DNA from: Octadecabacter sp.
Lineage (GTDB): Bacteria > Pseudomonadota > Alphaproteobacteria > Rhodobacterales > Rhodobacteraceae
NCBI GenBank assembly: GCA_003533975.1
Contig: DQCL01000087.1
Span: 578-5,640, forward strand
Direction: 5' to 3'
DNA: 5,063 nucleotides
Every line of letters starts with the position of its first letter. Within the stretch, counting starts at the first letter, position 1. Made by a program: the position numbers and the translations under genes. This document shows positions 1 to 4,975 of the stretch, one piece after another. Below the pieces are notes generated by a model. The model did not search any database and had not been told where the DNA came from. It saw only the letters and a program-made list of their open reading frames with translations.

Positions 1-536
1 GCCGCAATTGGTTGGCGGAGCGGAACGACTGGGCCAGTTTGCAGGTGATGCAGCAGGGCGGTTTTCGCAAGGAACTGGTGGATTGGATGCGATTGAGCGA
101 AACGCATCCACGAGCAGGCCTTGATGGGATGGACCGAGCAGCGATGCAGATGAGCCCGAGAGAGGCGCGTATGGCCCCGCTTGCTTTGGTTAGATTTTGG
201 CGTTTCCTGAATGCTTTTGGCCTCTCTAAGGGGCTTGTTTCCGAGCGAGACGTAACTTTAACTGCGCCCCTTATCTCTTTGTTTCACATTGATAATACGG
301 AATGTCAGGTCGTGGCGGGCAGGGCGTATTTACGCATGTGTCTTGAGGCGTCTTCGCTTGGGCTAGCTGGTTGGCCAATGGCCGCATTGTCAGACAACCC
401 GACAACCAATGCACAGGTCTGCGAGCGTTTTGGAATTGGATCAGACCGCCGTTTGGTTCAGGTTATTCGTTTCGGGGAACCAACAGGTGAAGCACCAGCA
501 CGTGCGCGGCGTCCGCTGAGCGAAGTGATCCGCTAA
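1..536 (+). CDS. Nitroreductase-family (Acg-like) flavoprotein, C-terminal part, 5' truncated
   Basis: The reading frame is open from the window edge (first whole codon at base 3, residues RNWLAERNDW) to a TAA at 534-536, so about 178 C-terminal residues are visible and the true start lies outside. A TTG at 12 could be read as a start, but the frame continues through it without a convincing ribosome binding site, so I treat the gene as partial. The C-terminal stretch GRAYLRMCLEASSLGLAGWP, followed by MAALSDNP and FGIGSDRRLVQVIRFG, is typical of the last third of nitroreductase-fold proteins. There a helix packs on FMN and a strand near the C-terminus carries the sequence LVQVIRFG. Family members bind FMN and reduce nitro compounds or quinones with NAD(P)H; the longer Acg-like members are poorly characterised. 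The FMN-binding N-terminal half is not in view, so substrate and cofactor cannot be judged. The final residues, rich in Arg, Ala and Pro (ARARRPLSEVIR), look like a flexible tail. Confidence 0.72.
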   Translation, partial: RNWLAERNDWASLQVMQQGGFRKELVDWMRLSETHPRAGLDGMDRAAMQMSPREARMAPLALVRFWRFLNAFGLSKGLVSERDVTLTAPLISLFHIDNTECQVVAGRAYLRMCLEASSLGLAGWPMAALSDNPTTNAQVCERFGIGSDRRLVQVIRFGEPTGEAPARARRPLSEVIR

Positions 537-542
537 TCAACT

Positions 543-564
543 GGGAACGCTGTCAGGGCGTCCC
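543..564 (+). terminator. Possible bulged hairpin just after the nitroreductase stop
   Basis: GGGAACGC (543-550) pairs with GCGTCCC (558-564) around the 7-base loop TGTCAGG, giving seven base pairs with one bulged A. It starts seven bases after the TAA of the nitroreductase gene, where a terminator is expected. No run of T follows, so it is not a classical intrinsic terminator. It may only stabilise the 3' end of the mRNA. Confidence 0.3.
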
Positions 565-623
565 ATCGGACGTTCATTGGTGGTCCGTGCCGCGCCAAGA
601 CCCAGAAAACAAAGGAAAATCAC

Positions 624-667
624 GATATGGTTTTGGTATGGTTTCGATATGGTTCTCGTATGGTTCA
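624..667. repeat. Four 11-bp-phased direct repeats containing TATGGTT
   Basis: The heptamer TATGGTT occurs exactly four times, at 626-632, 637-643, 648-654 and 659-665, each start 11 bp after the last. The full 11-bp units are GATATGGTTTT, GGTATGGTTTC, GATATGGTTCT and CGTATGGTTCA. The heptamer is invariant while the four linker bases vary. A 7+4 spacing is the geometry of tandem sites bound by OmpR/PhoB-type response regulators, whose subunits sit on one face of the helix. It could also be a simple slippage repeat. It lies in the 222-bp gap between two converging genes, so no obvious target promoter exists. The period of 11 is not a multiple of three, which argues against a coding repeat. No further copies are seen on either side. 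Confidence 0.75.
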
Positions 668-758
668 TGCGACCATCTTTTCTGTTGGGCTGGATGTACC
701 CGTTCCGGTGAGGTGATGGGCCGTTGTCCACTTTGCGGAGTTTTCTACCGTTGGCCAA

Positions 759-1304
759 CTATTGATGCTGCGCCGCTTTGGGCAAACGCATCCAGAGTAA
801 TCCCATGATAAGCACCAGTACCACAGCTGAGGTTGTAAGCGCGGATTTGGCGATTGTAGCGGTGCTCGCCGCATAGACGAGTGAGGTCGAAACGTTGGGC
901 CAGCTCCAGATCATGGCACTGATACCAAGGTTTTCCAGATAGTCGAACAGAGCACTGCCAACTGAAAAAACCACCCCAAGGCGCACAAGTTTGCTGTTGG
1001 GCATACGCTGTCTGAACCAGAAAATCGTGGCGATTAAAGTCAGCGAGAGCATAGCCGGGTAAAGCGTATCCAGCGGAATCTGGTGTCTTAGATAGTATGC
1101 GCGCCCATCCGCACCTAACGCGCTAAGAAGGGTGGCGGCGTCCGTGGGGGCATAGCCGAACGGACGCATGTCAAAGGGGGGATGCCCTGAGATATCTTGG
1201 ATATGGGCAAGCGTGACCTTGATCATCAACGTGTAGAGGATTGCACCCGTCAAACCGGCGGCAACCGCGATCATTCCAATGTGTTTCGATTGAATTCTAA
1301 TCAT
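759..1304 (-). CDS. Small four-helix integral membrane protein, unknown function
   Basis: I do not recognise a named family. The chosen ATG at 1304 (MIRIQSKHIG) gives 181 residues and is preceded by AAGGAG with an 11-base spacer. An in-frame ATG at 1379 would run into the divergent regulator's leader and is less likely. Hydrophobic segments lie at about residues 9-30, 80-97, 106-132 (interrupted by polar residues) and 142-172, suggesting four membrane helices. Between helices 1 and 2 is a polar loop of about 45 residues with PPFDMRPFGY and a GRAYYLRHQIPLD stretch leading into YPAML. A second notable motif is LFDYLEN at residues 119-125, with acidic and aromatic residues inside an otherwise hydrophobic helix. 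These charged, motif-like residues suggest a binding or catalytic role rather than a mere anchor, but this is inference. The gene is divergent from a Crp/Fnr-type regulator across 81 bp, so co-regulation or control by that regulator is plausible. The product ends with a short basic/polar tail (LPKAAQHQ), probably cytoplasmic. Confidence 0.8.
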   Translation of the reverse strand: MIRIQSKHIGMIAVAAGLTGAILYTLMIKVTLAHIQDISGHPPFDMRPFGYAPTDAATLLSALGADGRAYYLRHQIPLDTLYPAMLSLTLIATIFWFRQRMPNSKLVRLGVVFSVGSALFDYLENLGISAMIWSWPNVSTSLVYAASTATIAKSALTTSAVVLVLIMGLLWMRLPKAAQHQ

Positions 1305-1315
1305 CGTTTTGTAAA

Positions 1316-1321
1316 CTCCTT
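1316..1321 (-). promoter_or_regulatory. Ribosome binding site AAGGAG that sets the start at 1304
   Basis: On the minus strand AAGGAG stands 11 bases before the ATG at 1304. The spacer is a little long, but no comparable site precedes the upstream in-frame ATG at 1379. This supports the shorter, 181-residue membrane protein. Confidence 0.55.
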
Positions 1322-1350
1322 GAACTGTGCAACACATGCCCGCAGATAAA
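1320..1350 (+). promoter_or_regulatory. Weak candidate sigma70-type promoter for the Crp/Fnr-type gene
   Basis: TTGAAC (1320-1325) and GATAAA (1345-1350) each match four of six consensus positions, with a 19-bp spacer that is longer than ideal. Transcription would begin near 1357, placing the palindrome at 1361-1374 just inside the transcript. Weak boxes like these occur by chance, so this is only a suggestion. Confidence 0.22.
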
Positions 1351-1360
1351 GCCCCTCGCA

Positions 1361-1374
1361 TTATCAAATGATAA
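1361..1374. promoter_or_regulatory. Perfect palindrome TTATCA-AA-TGATAA, candidate operator
   Basis: TTATCA (1361-1366) and TGATAA (1369-1374) are exact reverse complements around AA, and flanking GC/GC pairs extend the symmetry after one mismatch. The 14-bp span and the outer TT...AA match the geometry of Fnr/Crp-type sites (TTGAT-N4-ATCAA), although the inner half-site differs (ATC rather than GAT). It sits in the divergent spacer directly before the Crp/Fnr-type gene and overlaps that gene's ribosome binding site. A bound dimer there would block transcription or translation initiation. Autoregulation is inferred from position, not shown. Confidence 0.5.
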
Positions 1375-1376
1375 GG
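1372..1376 (+). promoter_or_regulatory. Ribosome binding site TAAGG that sets the start at 1386
   Basis: TAAGG lies nine bases before the ATG at 1386. The alternative in-frame ATG at 1368 precedes this site and has no Shine-Dalgarno-like sequence of its own, and it lies inside the palindrome. I therefore start the regulator at 1386. Confidence 0.55.
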
Positions 1377-1385
1377 CACGCCATT

Positions 1386-1958
1386 ATGAAATTACGCAGG
1401 TTTCTGACGCAATCGCCTGATCTGTCAGACAGTGGTGATGCGGACGTTTTTGCGTCTCATTGGACGCGAAAGCGCATGAACAAAGGAGCACATCTGACCC
1501 GACAAGAGCAGCCAGACACAGATGAATTCATTCTCTTGGAAGGATGTTTGACGAGCAGCGTTTGTGACCAAAATGGCAAAGAAGTTTGCGTAGGGTTTTA
1601 TGTGGGCCCCTGTGTTGTCACACCAAGCATTGCACGAACGCGAGATGGAGTGTCGCTTGTAACCATGACGGCAACGACTGATGTCTCGCTTGCAAGGATC
1701 GAGAATGACGAGCTGTCAAAGCTGATGATTTCAACTGAATCTGTCCGCAATTGGGCCAATGGTGTTTTACGAGATACGTTAAGCCGGAAGGTGGATCGTG
1801 AGTGGTGTCTCGCCGCTCTTGGAGGGGCAGAGCGGCTCAACTGGTTTCGCGAAGCCTTCCCAGAGTATGAAGCGATCTTTTCTCATGCGTTGATAGCATC
1901 ATTTTTGGGGGTCACACCCGTCACAATGAGCCGCTTACGCGCCAGAGATAAACGCTGA
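1386..1958 (+). CDS. Crp/Fnr-family transcriptional regulator (short form)
   Basis: The protein is 190 residues, short for the family (about 200-250). Residues about 20-110 look like a cyclic-nucleotide-binding-type beta-barrel sensor: FILLEGCLTSSV at 48-59 is the usual strand preceding the first glycine turn, followed by NGKEVCVGFYVGP at 63-75. The phosphate-binding signature of true cAMP binders (GE-ALL near an Arg) is not evident, so the effector, if any, is unknown. A long helix follows at about 106-137, the dimer helix in this family. The C-terminal LNWFREAFPEYE and then ALIASFLGVTPVTMSRLRAR (residues 168-187) form the helix-turn-helix, with recognition helix TPVTMSRLR. The protein ends right after it, without a wing extension, as in many short alphaproteobacterial members. 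Four cysteines (54, 60, 68, 76) sit in the sensor domain, but they do not form an Fnr-type N-terminal iron-sulfur cluster motif. It is divergent from the membrane-protein gene and convergent, 16 bp apart, with the EEP gene. Confidence 0.85.
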   Translation: MKLRRFLTQSPDLSDSGDADVFASHWTRKRMNKGAHLTRQEQPDTDEFILLEGCLTSSVCDQNGKEVCVGFYVGPCVVTPSIARTRDGVSLVTMTATTDVSLARIENDELSKLMISTESVRNWANGVLRDTLSRKVDREWCLAALGGAERLNWFREAFPEYEAIFSHALIASFLGVTPVTMSRLRARDKR

Positions 1959-1970
1959 CGGCAAGCGTCA
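1952..1970. terminator. Small hairpins between two convergent stops
   Basis: The 16-bp convergent gap and the end of the regulator contain two overlapping short inverted repeats: ACGCT/AGCGT (1952-1956 with 1964-1968) and TGACG/CGTCA (1956-1960 with 1966-1970). They are mutually exclusive five-bp stems with no T tract. They might slow polymerase coming from either side, but evidence for termination is weak. Confidence 0.2.
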
Positions 1971-1974
1971 TCCG

Positions 1975-2667
1975 CTACGCGACCTGCACCTCGGCTAATA
2001 TTGGTAGATGATCTGATGCGTGGCGGCCTTTTGATTTGCGCGGGATATCGAGCAGGCGCACATTAAGGCGTTCGCAATGGGCGATGCGGTCTAGTGCGCC
2101 CATGGGCAGGCTGGACGGGAATGTGCGCCCTGGTGTGAGGATGGTGTAACGTTGTGCGAGGCGGCCAAGCCCGACGCGGCGGGACCATTCGTTGAAATCC
2201 CCCAAAATCACGGTCGGGCGTGGCGGCAAAGCGTCGAGTTCCTCTCGGATGTGGTCCAACTGGCTGCGCCGTGATCTGCGCAACAGCCCGAGGTGAACAC
2301 CGACAACCCGCAGGCTTGGCAGATCAACCGCAATTGCGCCGCGCGGTTCCAAGCCGGGGAGCGGGTAGCGGTGGATATGCGTGGCCGTGATGTTTGGCCG
2401 CGCCAATAACGCGATACCGTGCCAGCCGAGGCTGGTGTCGTTATCAGCAACGGGAAGCGGGCGCAGGTCCGTATGGGTTTCGATCAGATCTCGGGGAAGG
2501 GCGGTGGGGCGTGCGCCGAGGCGAAAGTCTGCTTCTTGCAGCGCGACCACGTCAGCGTTCAGCGCGTTTACAGCGTCCAGCACCCGCAGCGGGTCGCGTC
2601 GCAGGTCCGTGCCGAGCCCTGCGCGGATGTTATAGCTTGCTATGCGAAGGGGTGTGTGTTGCTGCAT
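1975..2667 (-). CDS. Endonuclease/exonuclease/phosphatase (EEP) family metal-dependent hydrolase
   Basis: This 230-residue protein spans a complete EEP (DNase I/exonuclease III-like) fold, a divalent-metal-dependent phosphodiesterase or phosphatase domain. The expected motifs appear in order: SYNIRAG at 11-17 with Asn13; DVVALQEAD at 39-47 with the metal-binding Glu45; GWHGIALLAR at 81-90; VVGVHLGLL at 121-129 with His125; VILGDFNEW at 153-161 with Asp157 and Asn159; ALDRI at 191-195; and SDHLPI at 218-223 with Asp219-His220. All key residues are present, so it should be active. The ATG at 2667 begins directly before the first strand (LRIASYN). The open frame continues upstream to 2913, but that stretch lies antisense to the neighbouring membrane-protein gene and does not look like a domain. 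No signal peptide is seen, so it is probably cytoplasmic. No clear Shine-Dalgarno precedes the ATG. The substrate (nucleic acid, phospholipid or phosphoinositide-like) cannot be told from sequence. It is divergent from the 2708 gene across 40 bp. Confidence 0.88.
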   Translation of the reverse strand: MQQHTPLRIASYNIRAGLGTDLRRDPLRVLDAVNALNADVVALQEADFRLGARPTALPRDLIETHTDLRPLPVADNDTSLGWHGIALLARPNITATHIHRYPLPGLEPRGAIAVDLPSLRVVGVHLGLLRRSRRSQLDHIREELDALPPRPTVILGDFNEWSRRVGLGRLAQRYTILTPGRTFPSSLPMGALDRIAHCERLNVRLLDIPRKSKGRHASDHLPILAEVQVA

Positions 2668-2698
2668 ACTGACTATATTGGTATTCAACGGTGCAATC

Positions 2699-2703
2699 GG
2701 AAG
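2699..2703 (+). promoter_or_regulatory. Ribosome binding site GGAAG that sets the start at 2708
   Basis: GGAAG stands four bases before the ATG at 2708. The spacing is short but usable. An in-frame ATG at 2642 would place the start inside the divergent EEP gene and add a cysteine-rich stretch before MQKLTSP; it is less likely. Confidence 0.4.
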
Positions 2704-2707
2704 ACCT

Positions 2708-3337
2708 ATGCAAAAGTTAACCAGCCCAATTGTTATTCGCCTGATCCAAGCCGTCCTTGGGCTTGAGATCGTGTCAGGTTTATTAACGCAAACATGGCCC
2801 GCGGTTTTCGCCGGCGCGGCGACCTTGATTTTGACGTTCTTGCCAGAGCGGTTTGCGGGGCTTTTTGGGATCAGGCTGCCGCGTTCGGTGCTGACCGCGA
2901 TTGTGGTGTTCATTTTCGCGACGTTGTTCTTGGGGGAAGTCGGGGATTTCTATGAGCGGTTCTGGTGGTGGGATGTGGTGCTGCATTTCTCGTCGGCGCT
3001 CAGCTTTGGTGCGATTGGGTTCTTGTTGATCTTCATGTTGTTTGAGGGCGACCGGTACGCAGCACCGCCTTGGGCGCTTTCGGTTTTGGCGTTTTGTGTG
3101 GGGCTGTCGATCGGGGCGTTGTGGGAAGTGTTCGAGTTTTCGATGGATCAGCTGTTCGGGATGAACATGCAGAAATCCGGCCTCGTGGACACGATGAAAG
3201 ACTTGATAATCGATTCCATTGGCGCAGCGATTGGTGCGTTTTCAGGGTATCTATACCTTAAAGGGCGGCAGCTCGGTGGGCTGGGGCAAATGCTGGAGCA
3301 GTTCGTGGACGCCAATAAGCGCTGGTACGGGAAATAA
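2708..3337 (+). CDS. Polytopic membrane protein resembling the YjdF/DUF2238 group
   Basis: The 209-residue product has about six hydrophobic segments, near residues 8-26, 30-45, 58-76, 90-112, 121-139 and 168-184. Between them are conserved-looking charged motifs: GEVGDFYERF at 76-85, WWWDVVLHF at 86-94, GALWEVFEFSMDQLFG at 136-151, and LVDTMKDLIIDSIGA at 159-173. The pattern of Trp-Asp-x-x-Leu-His in one helix, Trp-Glu-x-x-Glu in a second and Asp-Thr-x-x-Asp-x-x-x-Asp before the last helix resembles YjdF/DUF2238 inner-membrane proteins. Acidic and histidine residues recurring at membrane boundaries could bind a metal or carry out catalysis, but no activity is established to my knowledge. The C-terminus after the last helix is basic and polar (about 25 residues), likely cytoplasmic. 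The start at 2708 is chosen over the ATG at 2642 because it avoids overlap with the EEP gene and has GGAAG upstream. It is followed in the same direction by the MBL-fold gene after 98 bp, probably with its own promoter. Confidence 0.8.
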   Translation: MQKLTSPIVIRLIQAVLGLEIVSGLLTQTWPAVFAGAATLILTFLPERFAGLFGIRLPRSVLTAIVVFIFATLFLGEVGDFYERFWWWDVVLHFSSALSFGAIGFLLIFMLFEGDRYAAPPWALSVLAFCVGLSIGALWEVFEFSMDQLFGMNMQKSGLVDTMKDLIIDSIGAAIGAFSGYLYLKGRQLGGLGQMLEQFVDANKRWYGK

Positions 3338-3375
3338 CGTAAGCTGGGTTTGGGGCTGCGGCGACCTGTACTCGT

Positions 3376-3394
3376 GACATATAGCTGAAATGTC
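3376..3394. promoter_or_regulatory. Inverted repeat GACAT-N9-ATGTC upstream of the MBL-fold gene
   Basis: GACAT (3376-3380) and ATGTC (3390-3394) are exact reverse complements with centres 14 bp apart, 41 bp before the MBL start. The half-sites are only five bases, so chance is a fair explanation. It is noted as a possible operator because the 98-bp gap is long enough to hold a promoter. Confidence 0.2.
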
Positions 3395-3421
3395 GTATGC
3401 ATGTTCTTGAATGTAACAGCC

Positions 3422-3428
3422 AGAAGGA
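3422..3428 (+). promoter_or_regulatory. Strong ribosome binding site AGAAGGA that sets the start at 3436
   Basis: AGAAGGA lies seven bases before the ATG at 3436, ideal spacing. The earlier in-frame ATG at 3397 would put 13 residues, encoded partly by this site, in front of the signal peptide. This decides the start. Confidence 0.75.
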
Positions 3429-3435
3429 CGATCCG

Positions 3436-4380
3436 ATGATCCGCACAAGTTTCTTATGCATGATGGCAGCAACGCCTGTTTTGGCGAATGAAGATATTCC
3501 CGATCAGTATCCACAGTCGGTTCTGTATGAAGCCCCGATTGAGGTCATCAAAGATGTTTGGTCGGCGATTGGCGCGACAGCCCCCCCGACGTATGAAAAC
3601 GCCGGCCACAACAACAACCTGTCGTTCATCGTGACGGGGGATGGTGTGATCGTGGTCAACGCGGGGGCCAATTATGCCCTGTCGGCTGCGATGCATGATG
3701 AAATTCGCGCCGTGACGGACCAGCCGGTGAAACTGGTCATCAACGAAAACGGGCAGGGCCATGCGATGCTGGGCAACAACTACTGGGTTGAGCAGGGGGT
3801 TGATATCCTCGCCCACGTTGATGCCGCTGCCGCGTTCGAGGACAAGTCGGCGCAAATTTTCGAAGGTATGCAACGCTATGCACGCGAGAATTCCGAAGGC
3901 ACCGTCCCGCAGGGCCCGACGATTACCTTTGAAGGCGAATACATCATCGAGATGGGCGATATGCGGATTGAGGTCTTGGACCTTGGGCCTGCGCACAGCC
4001 CCGGTGATGTTTCGGTCTGGTTACCCGAGCAAAAGCTGGTGATTGCAGGCGATGTTGCGTTCCACGAACGGATGCCGCCGATTTTTTCGGACACCTGCAC
4101 ACGCTGCTGGCTTGAGACGTGGGAAACGGCGTTTGAGCCGCTTGGTGCGCTCTATGTAATTCCCGGTCACGGGCATCCGACGAATATGGATGTGGTGCGG
4201 GCAGGAACACACGGGTACATCAGCCACCTGCGTGAGAAAATTGGCGAGCATATTGACGAAGGTGGCGATCTGGCAGGGGCCTACTACGTGGATCAGTCCG
4301 CTTATGAAGGTCTTGATACCTTCGAAGAACTGGCAACGAAGAACGCAGGCGTGGTCTATTCCGAGATGGAATGGGAGTGA
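3436..4380 (+). CDS. Secreted MBL-fold metallohydrolase-like protein with a substituted HxHxDH motif
   Basis: The 314-residue product begins with a short Sec signal peptide (residues 1-17, hydrophobic core SFLCMMAATPVLA, likely cut after Ala17), so it should act in the periplasm. The rest is a metallo-beta-lactamase fold: NNNLSFIVTGDGVIVVNAGA at 59-78, the motif-2 loop VINENGQGHAMLGN at 101-114, GPAHSPGDVSVWLP at 184-197, KLVIAGDVAFHERMPP at 200-215 and YVIPGHGHP at 240-248. The later ligand positions, His187, Asp206 and His245, are all present. The usual HxHxDH cluster is not. Aligned on the following LGN, its four ligands read Asn105, Gln107, His109 and Ala110, and the Asp common in VVVDTG is Asn75. 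Thus a normal two-zinc site is unlikely. The nearest canonical relatives are the SoxH/glyoxalase II-like secreted MBL proteins. It also has a Cys-x-x-Cys at 221-224. It is convergent with the flavin reductase gene. Function unknown: it may use one metal or another chemistry, or bind without hydrolysis. Confidence 0.87.
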   Translation: MIRTSFLCMMAATPVLANEDIPDQYPQSVLYEAPIEVIKDVWSAIGATAPPTYENAGHNNNLSFIVTGDGVIVVNAGANYALSAAMHDEIRAVTDQPVKLVINENGQGHAMLGNNYWVEQGVDILAHVDAAAAFEDKSAQIFEGMQRYARENSEGTVPQGPTITFEGEYIIEMGDMRIEVLDLGPAHSPGDVSVWLPEQKLVIAGDVAFHERMPPIFSDTCTRCWLETWETAFEPLGALYVIPGHGHPTNMDVVRAGTHGYISHLREKIGEHIDEGGDLAGAYYVDQSAYEGLDTFEELATKNAGVVYSEMEWE

Positions 4381-4418
4381 GTCTGGGTCGACCAGTTGAG
4401 GCCACCGCTCAAAGCAGA

Positions 4419-4433
4419 CTTTCGCGGCGAAAG
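4419..4433. terminator. Hairpin in the 96-bp gap between convergent genes
   Basis: CTTTCGC (4419-4425) and GCGAAAG (4427-4433) are exact reverse complements around a single G; a real hairpin would open to about five or six pairs with a loop of three to five bases. It lies midway between the stops of the MBL gene (4380) and the flavin reductase gene (4477), where a bidirectional terminator would sit. No T run follows on either strand, so an intrinsic terminator is unproven. The rest of 4381-4476 shows no gene. Confidence 0.3.
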
Positions 4434-4476
4434 AGCTGTAGCCAGCATCAGGGAATTTCGTGCCCAGTCGTTCATT

Positions 4477-4962
4477 TTACCCTTTGAGCGATACGAACCT
4501 TCCGGATTGAAAGAGTAGCGGCAAGCCATCGCGCGATTGTGCGCGTGTTACCTGACCGATAATGACCGAGTGATCACCTGCGTCGTGTTCAGCGTGCAGG
4601 GTGCATTCAAACCGCGCGAGGCAACCCTCGATCAATGGAACAGAGTTTTCATTCACGGCCATGTCGAGCCCGCCAAAAGCAGATTTATCTTTGGTGAACC
4701 CGTTGCACAGCTGCTGCTGATGGGCGTCCAGAACGTGAATTGCAAAGTGCATTGCGCCTGTGAAGTACTTGAAACGTTTAGAAGATTTCGCCGGAGACCA
4801 CAGAACAAGAGGCGGGTCGAGCGAAACGGAGGCAAAGCTGTTTGCTGTGATTCCGATCGGGCCATCCTCGGACGGAACCGTCACGACCGTCACCCCTGTG
4901 GCATAAGAGCCAAGGGCATCGCGAAACGCGCGTGCATCTAATTTGGGATCAAAGGGGGTCAT
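4477..4962 (-). CDS. Flavin reductase-like FMN-binding protein (RutF/HpaC-type)
   Basis: From the ATG at 4962 (MTPFDPKLDARAFRDALGSY) the product is 161 residues, the normal length for this split-barrel family. Such proteins bind FMN or FAD and use NAD(P)H to supply reduced flavin to a partner monooxygenase. Recognisable family blocks are ARAFRDALGSYATGVTVVT (10-28), IGITANSFASVSLDPPLVLW (36-55, the flavin-phosphate loop) and the C-terminal DHSVIIGQV followed by PLLFQSGRF, which matches the usual H-x-I-x-x-G-x-V ... PL-Y--G-Y/F ending. Start choice is open: GAGG lies nine bases before 4962, while an in-frame ATG at 5043 has AAGGGG four bases upstream and would add 27 residues (MTLLTWIWGAKLG...) unlike typical members. 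An ATG at 4977 is also possible. I prefer 4962 from family length. No monooxygenase partner is visible in the window, so its physiological role is not known; general flavin reduction is the default. Confidence 0.88.
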   Translation of the reverse strand: MTPFDPKLDARAFRDALGSYATGVTVVTVPSEDGPIGITANSFASVSLDPPLVLWSPAKSSKRFKYFTGAMHFAIHVLDAHQQQLCNGFTKDKSAFGGLDMAVNENSVPLIEGCLARFECTLHAEHDAGDHSVIIGQVTRAQSRDGLPLLFQSGRFVSLKG

Positions 4963-4971
4963 GTTCAGCAA

Positions 4972-4975
4972 CCTC
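4972..4975 (-). promoter_or_regulatory. Ribosome binding site GAGG favouring the start at 4962
   Basis: On the minus strand GAGG stands nine bases before the ATG at 4962. A competing AAGGGG at 5048-5053 precedes the ATG at 5043 by only four bases. The site here is weaker in sequence but better spaced and fits the family's N-terminus. Confidence 0.4.

Noticed and set aside
624..667. CRISPR array reading of the short direct repeats
   Set aside because: Repeats are 7 bp with 4-bp linkers, far shorter than any CRISPR repeat or spacer, and no cas gene is present.
660..683. Intrinsic terminator ATGGT-N7-ACCAT followed by CTTTTCT
   Set aside because: The stem is only five pairs and arises from the last repeat unit; too weak to call.
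537..758. Minus-strand open frame of 73 codons filling the gap after the nitroreductase gene
   Set aside because: It has no domain-like pattern, runs through the 11-bp repeat array (whose period breaks frame) and abuts the stop of the membrane-protein gene without a ribosome binding site. Treated as non-coding.
587..808. Plus-strand open frame with two CxxC-like cysteine pairs (CPLCGVF)
   Set aside because: It starts with GTG without a Shine-Dalgarno, crosses the repeat array and overlaps the end of the opposite membrane-protein gene. The zinc-ribbon look is probably chance.
2668..2913. N-terminal extension of the EEP protein by 82 residues
   Set aside because: The extension is antisense to the YjdF-like gene, has no domain character, and the EEP fold begins right after the ATG at 2667.
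3454..3996. Long open frame antisense to the MBL-fold gene
   Set aside because: His/Arg-rich composition typical of the complementary strand of a coding region; the plus-strand frame carries a signal peptide and recognisable MBL motifs.
4537..4941. Plus-strand open frame of 134 codons
   Set aside because: It is the antisense shadow of the flavin reductase, whose family motifs are clear on the minus strand.
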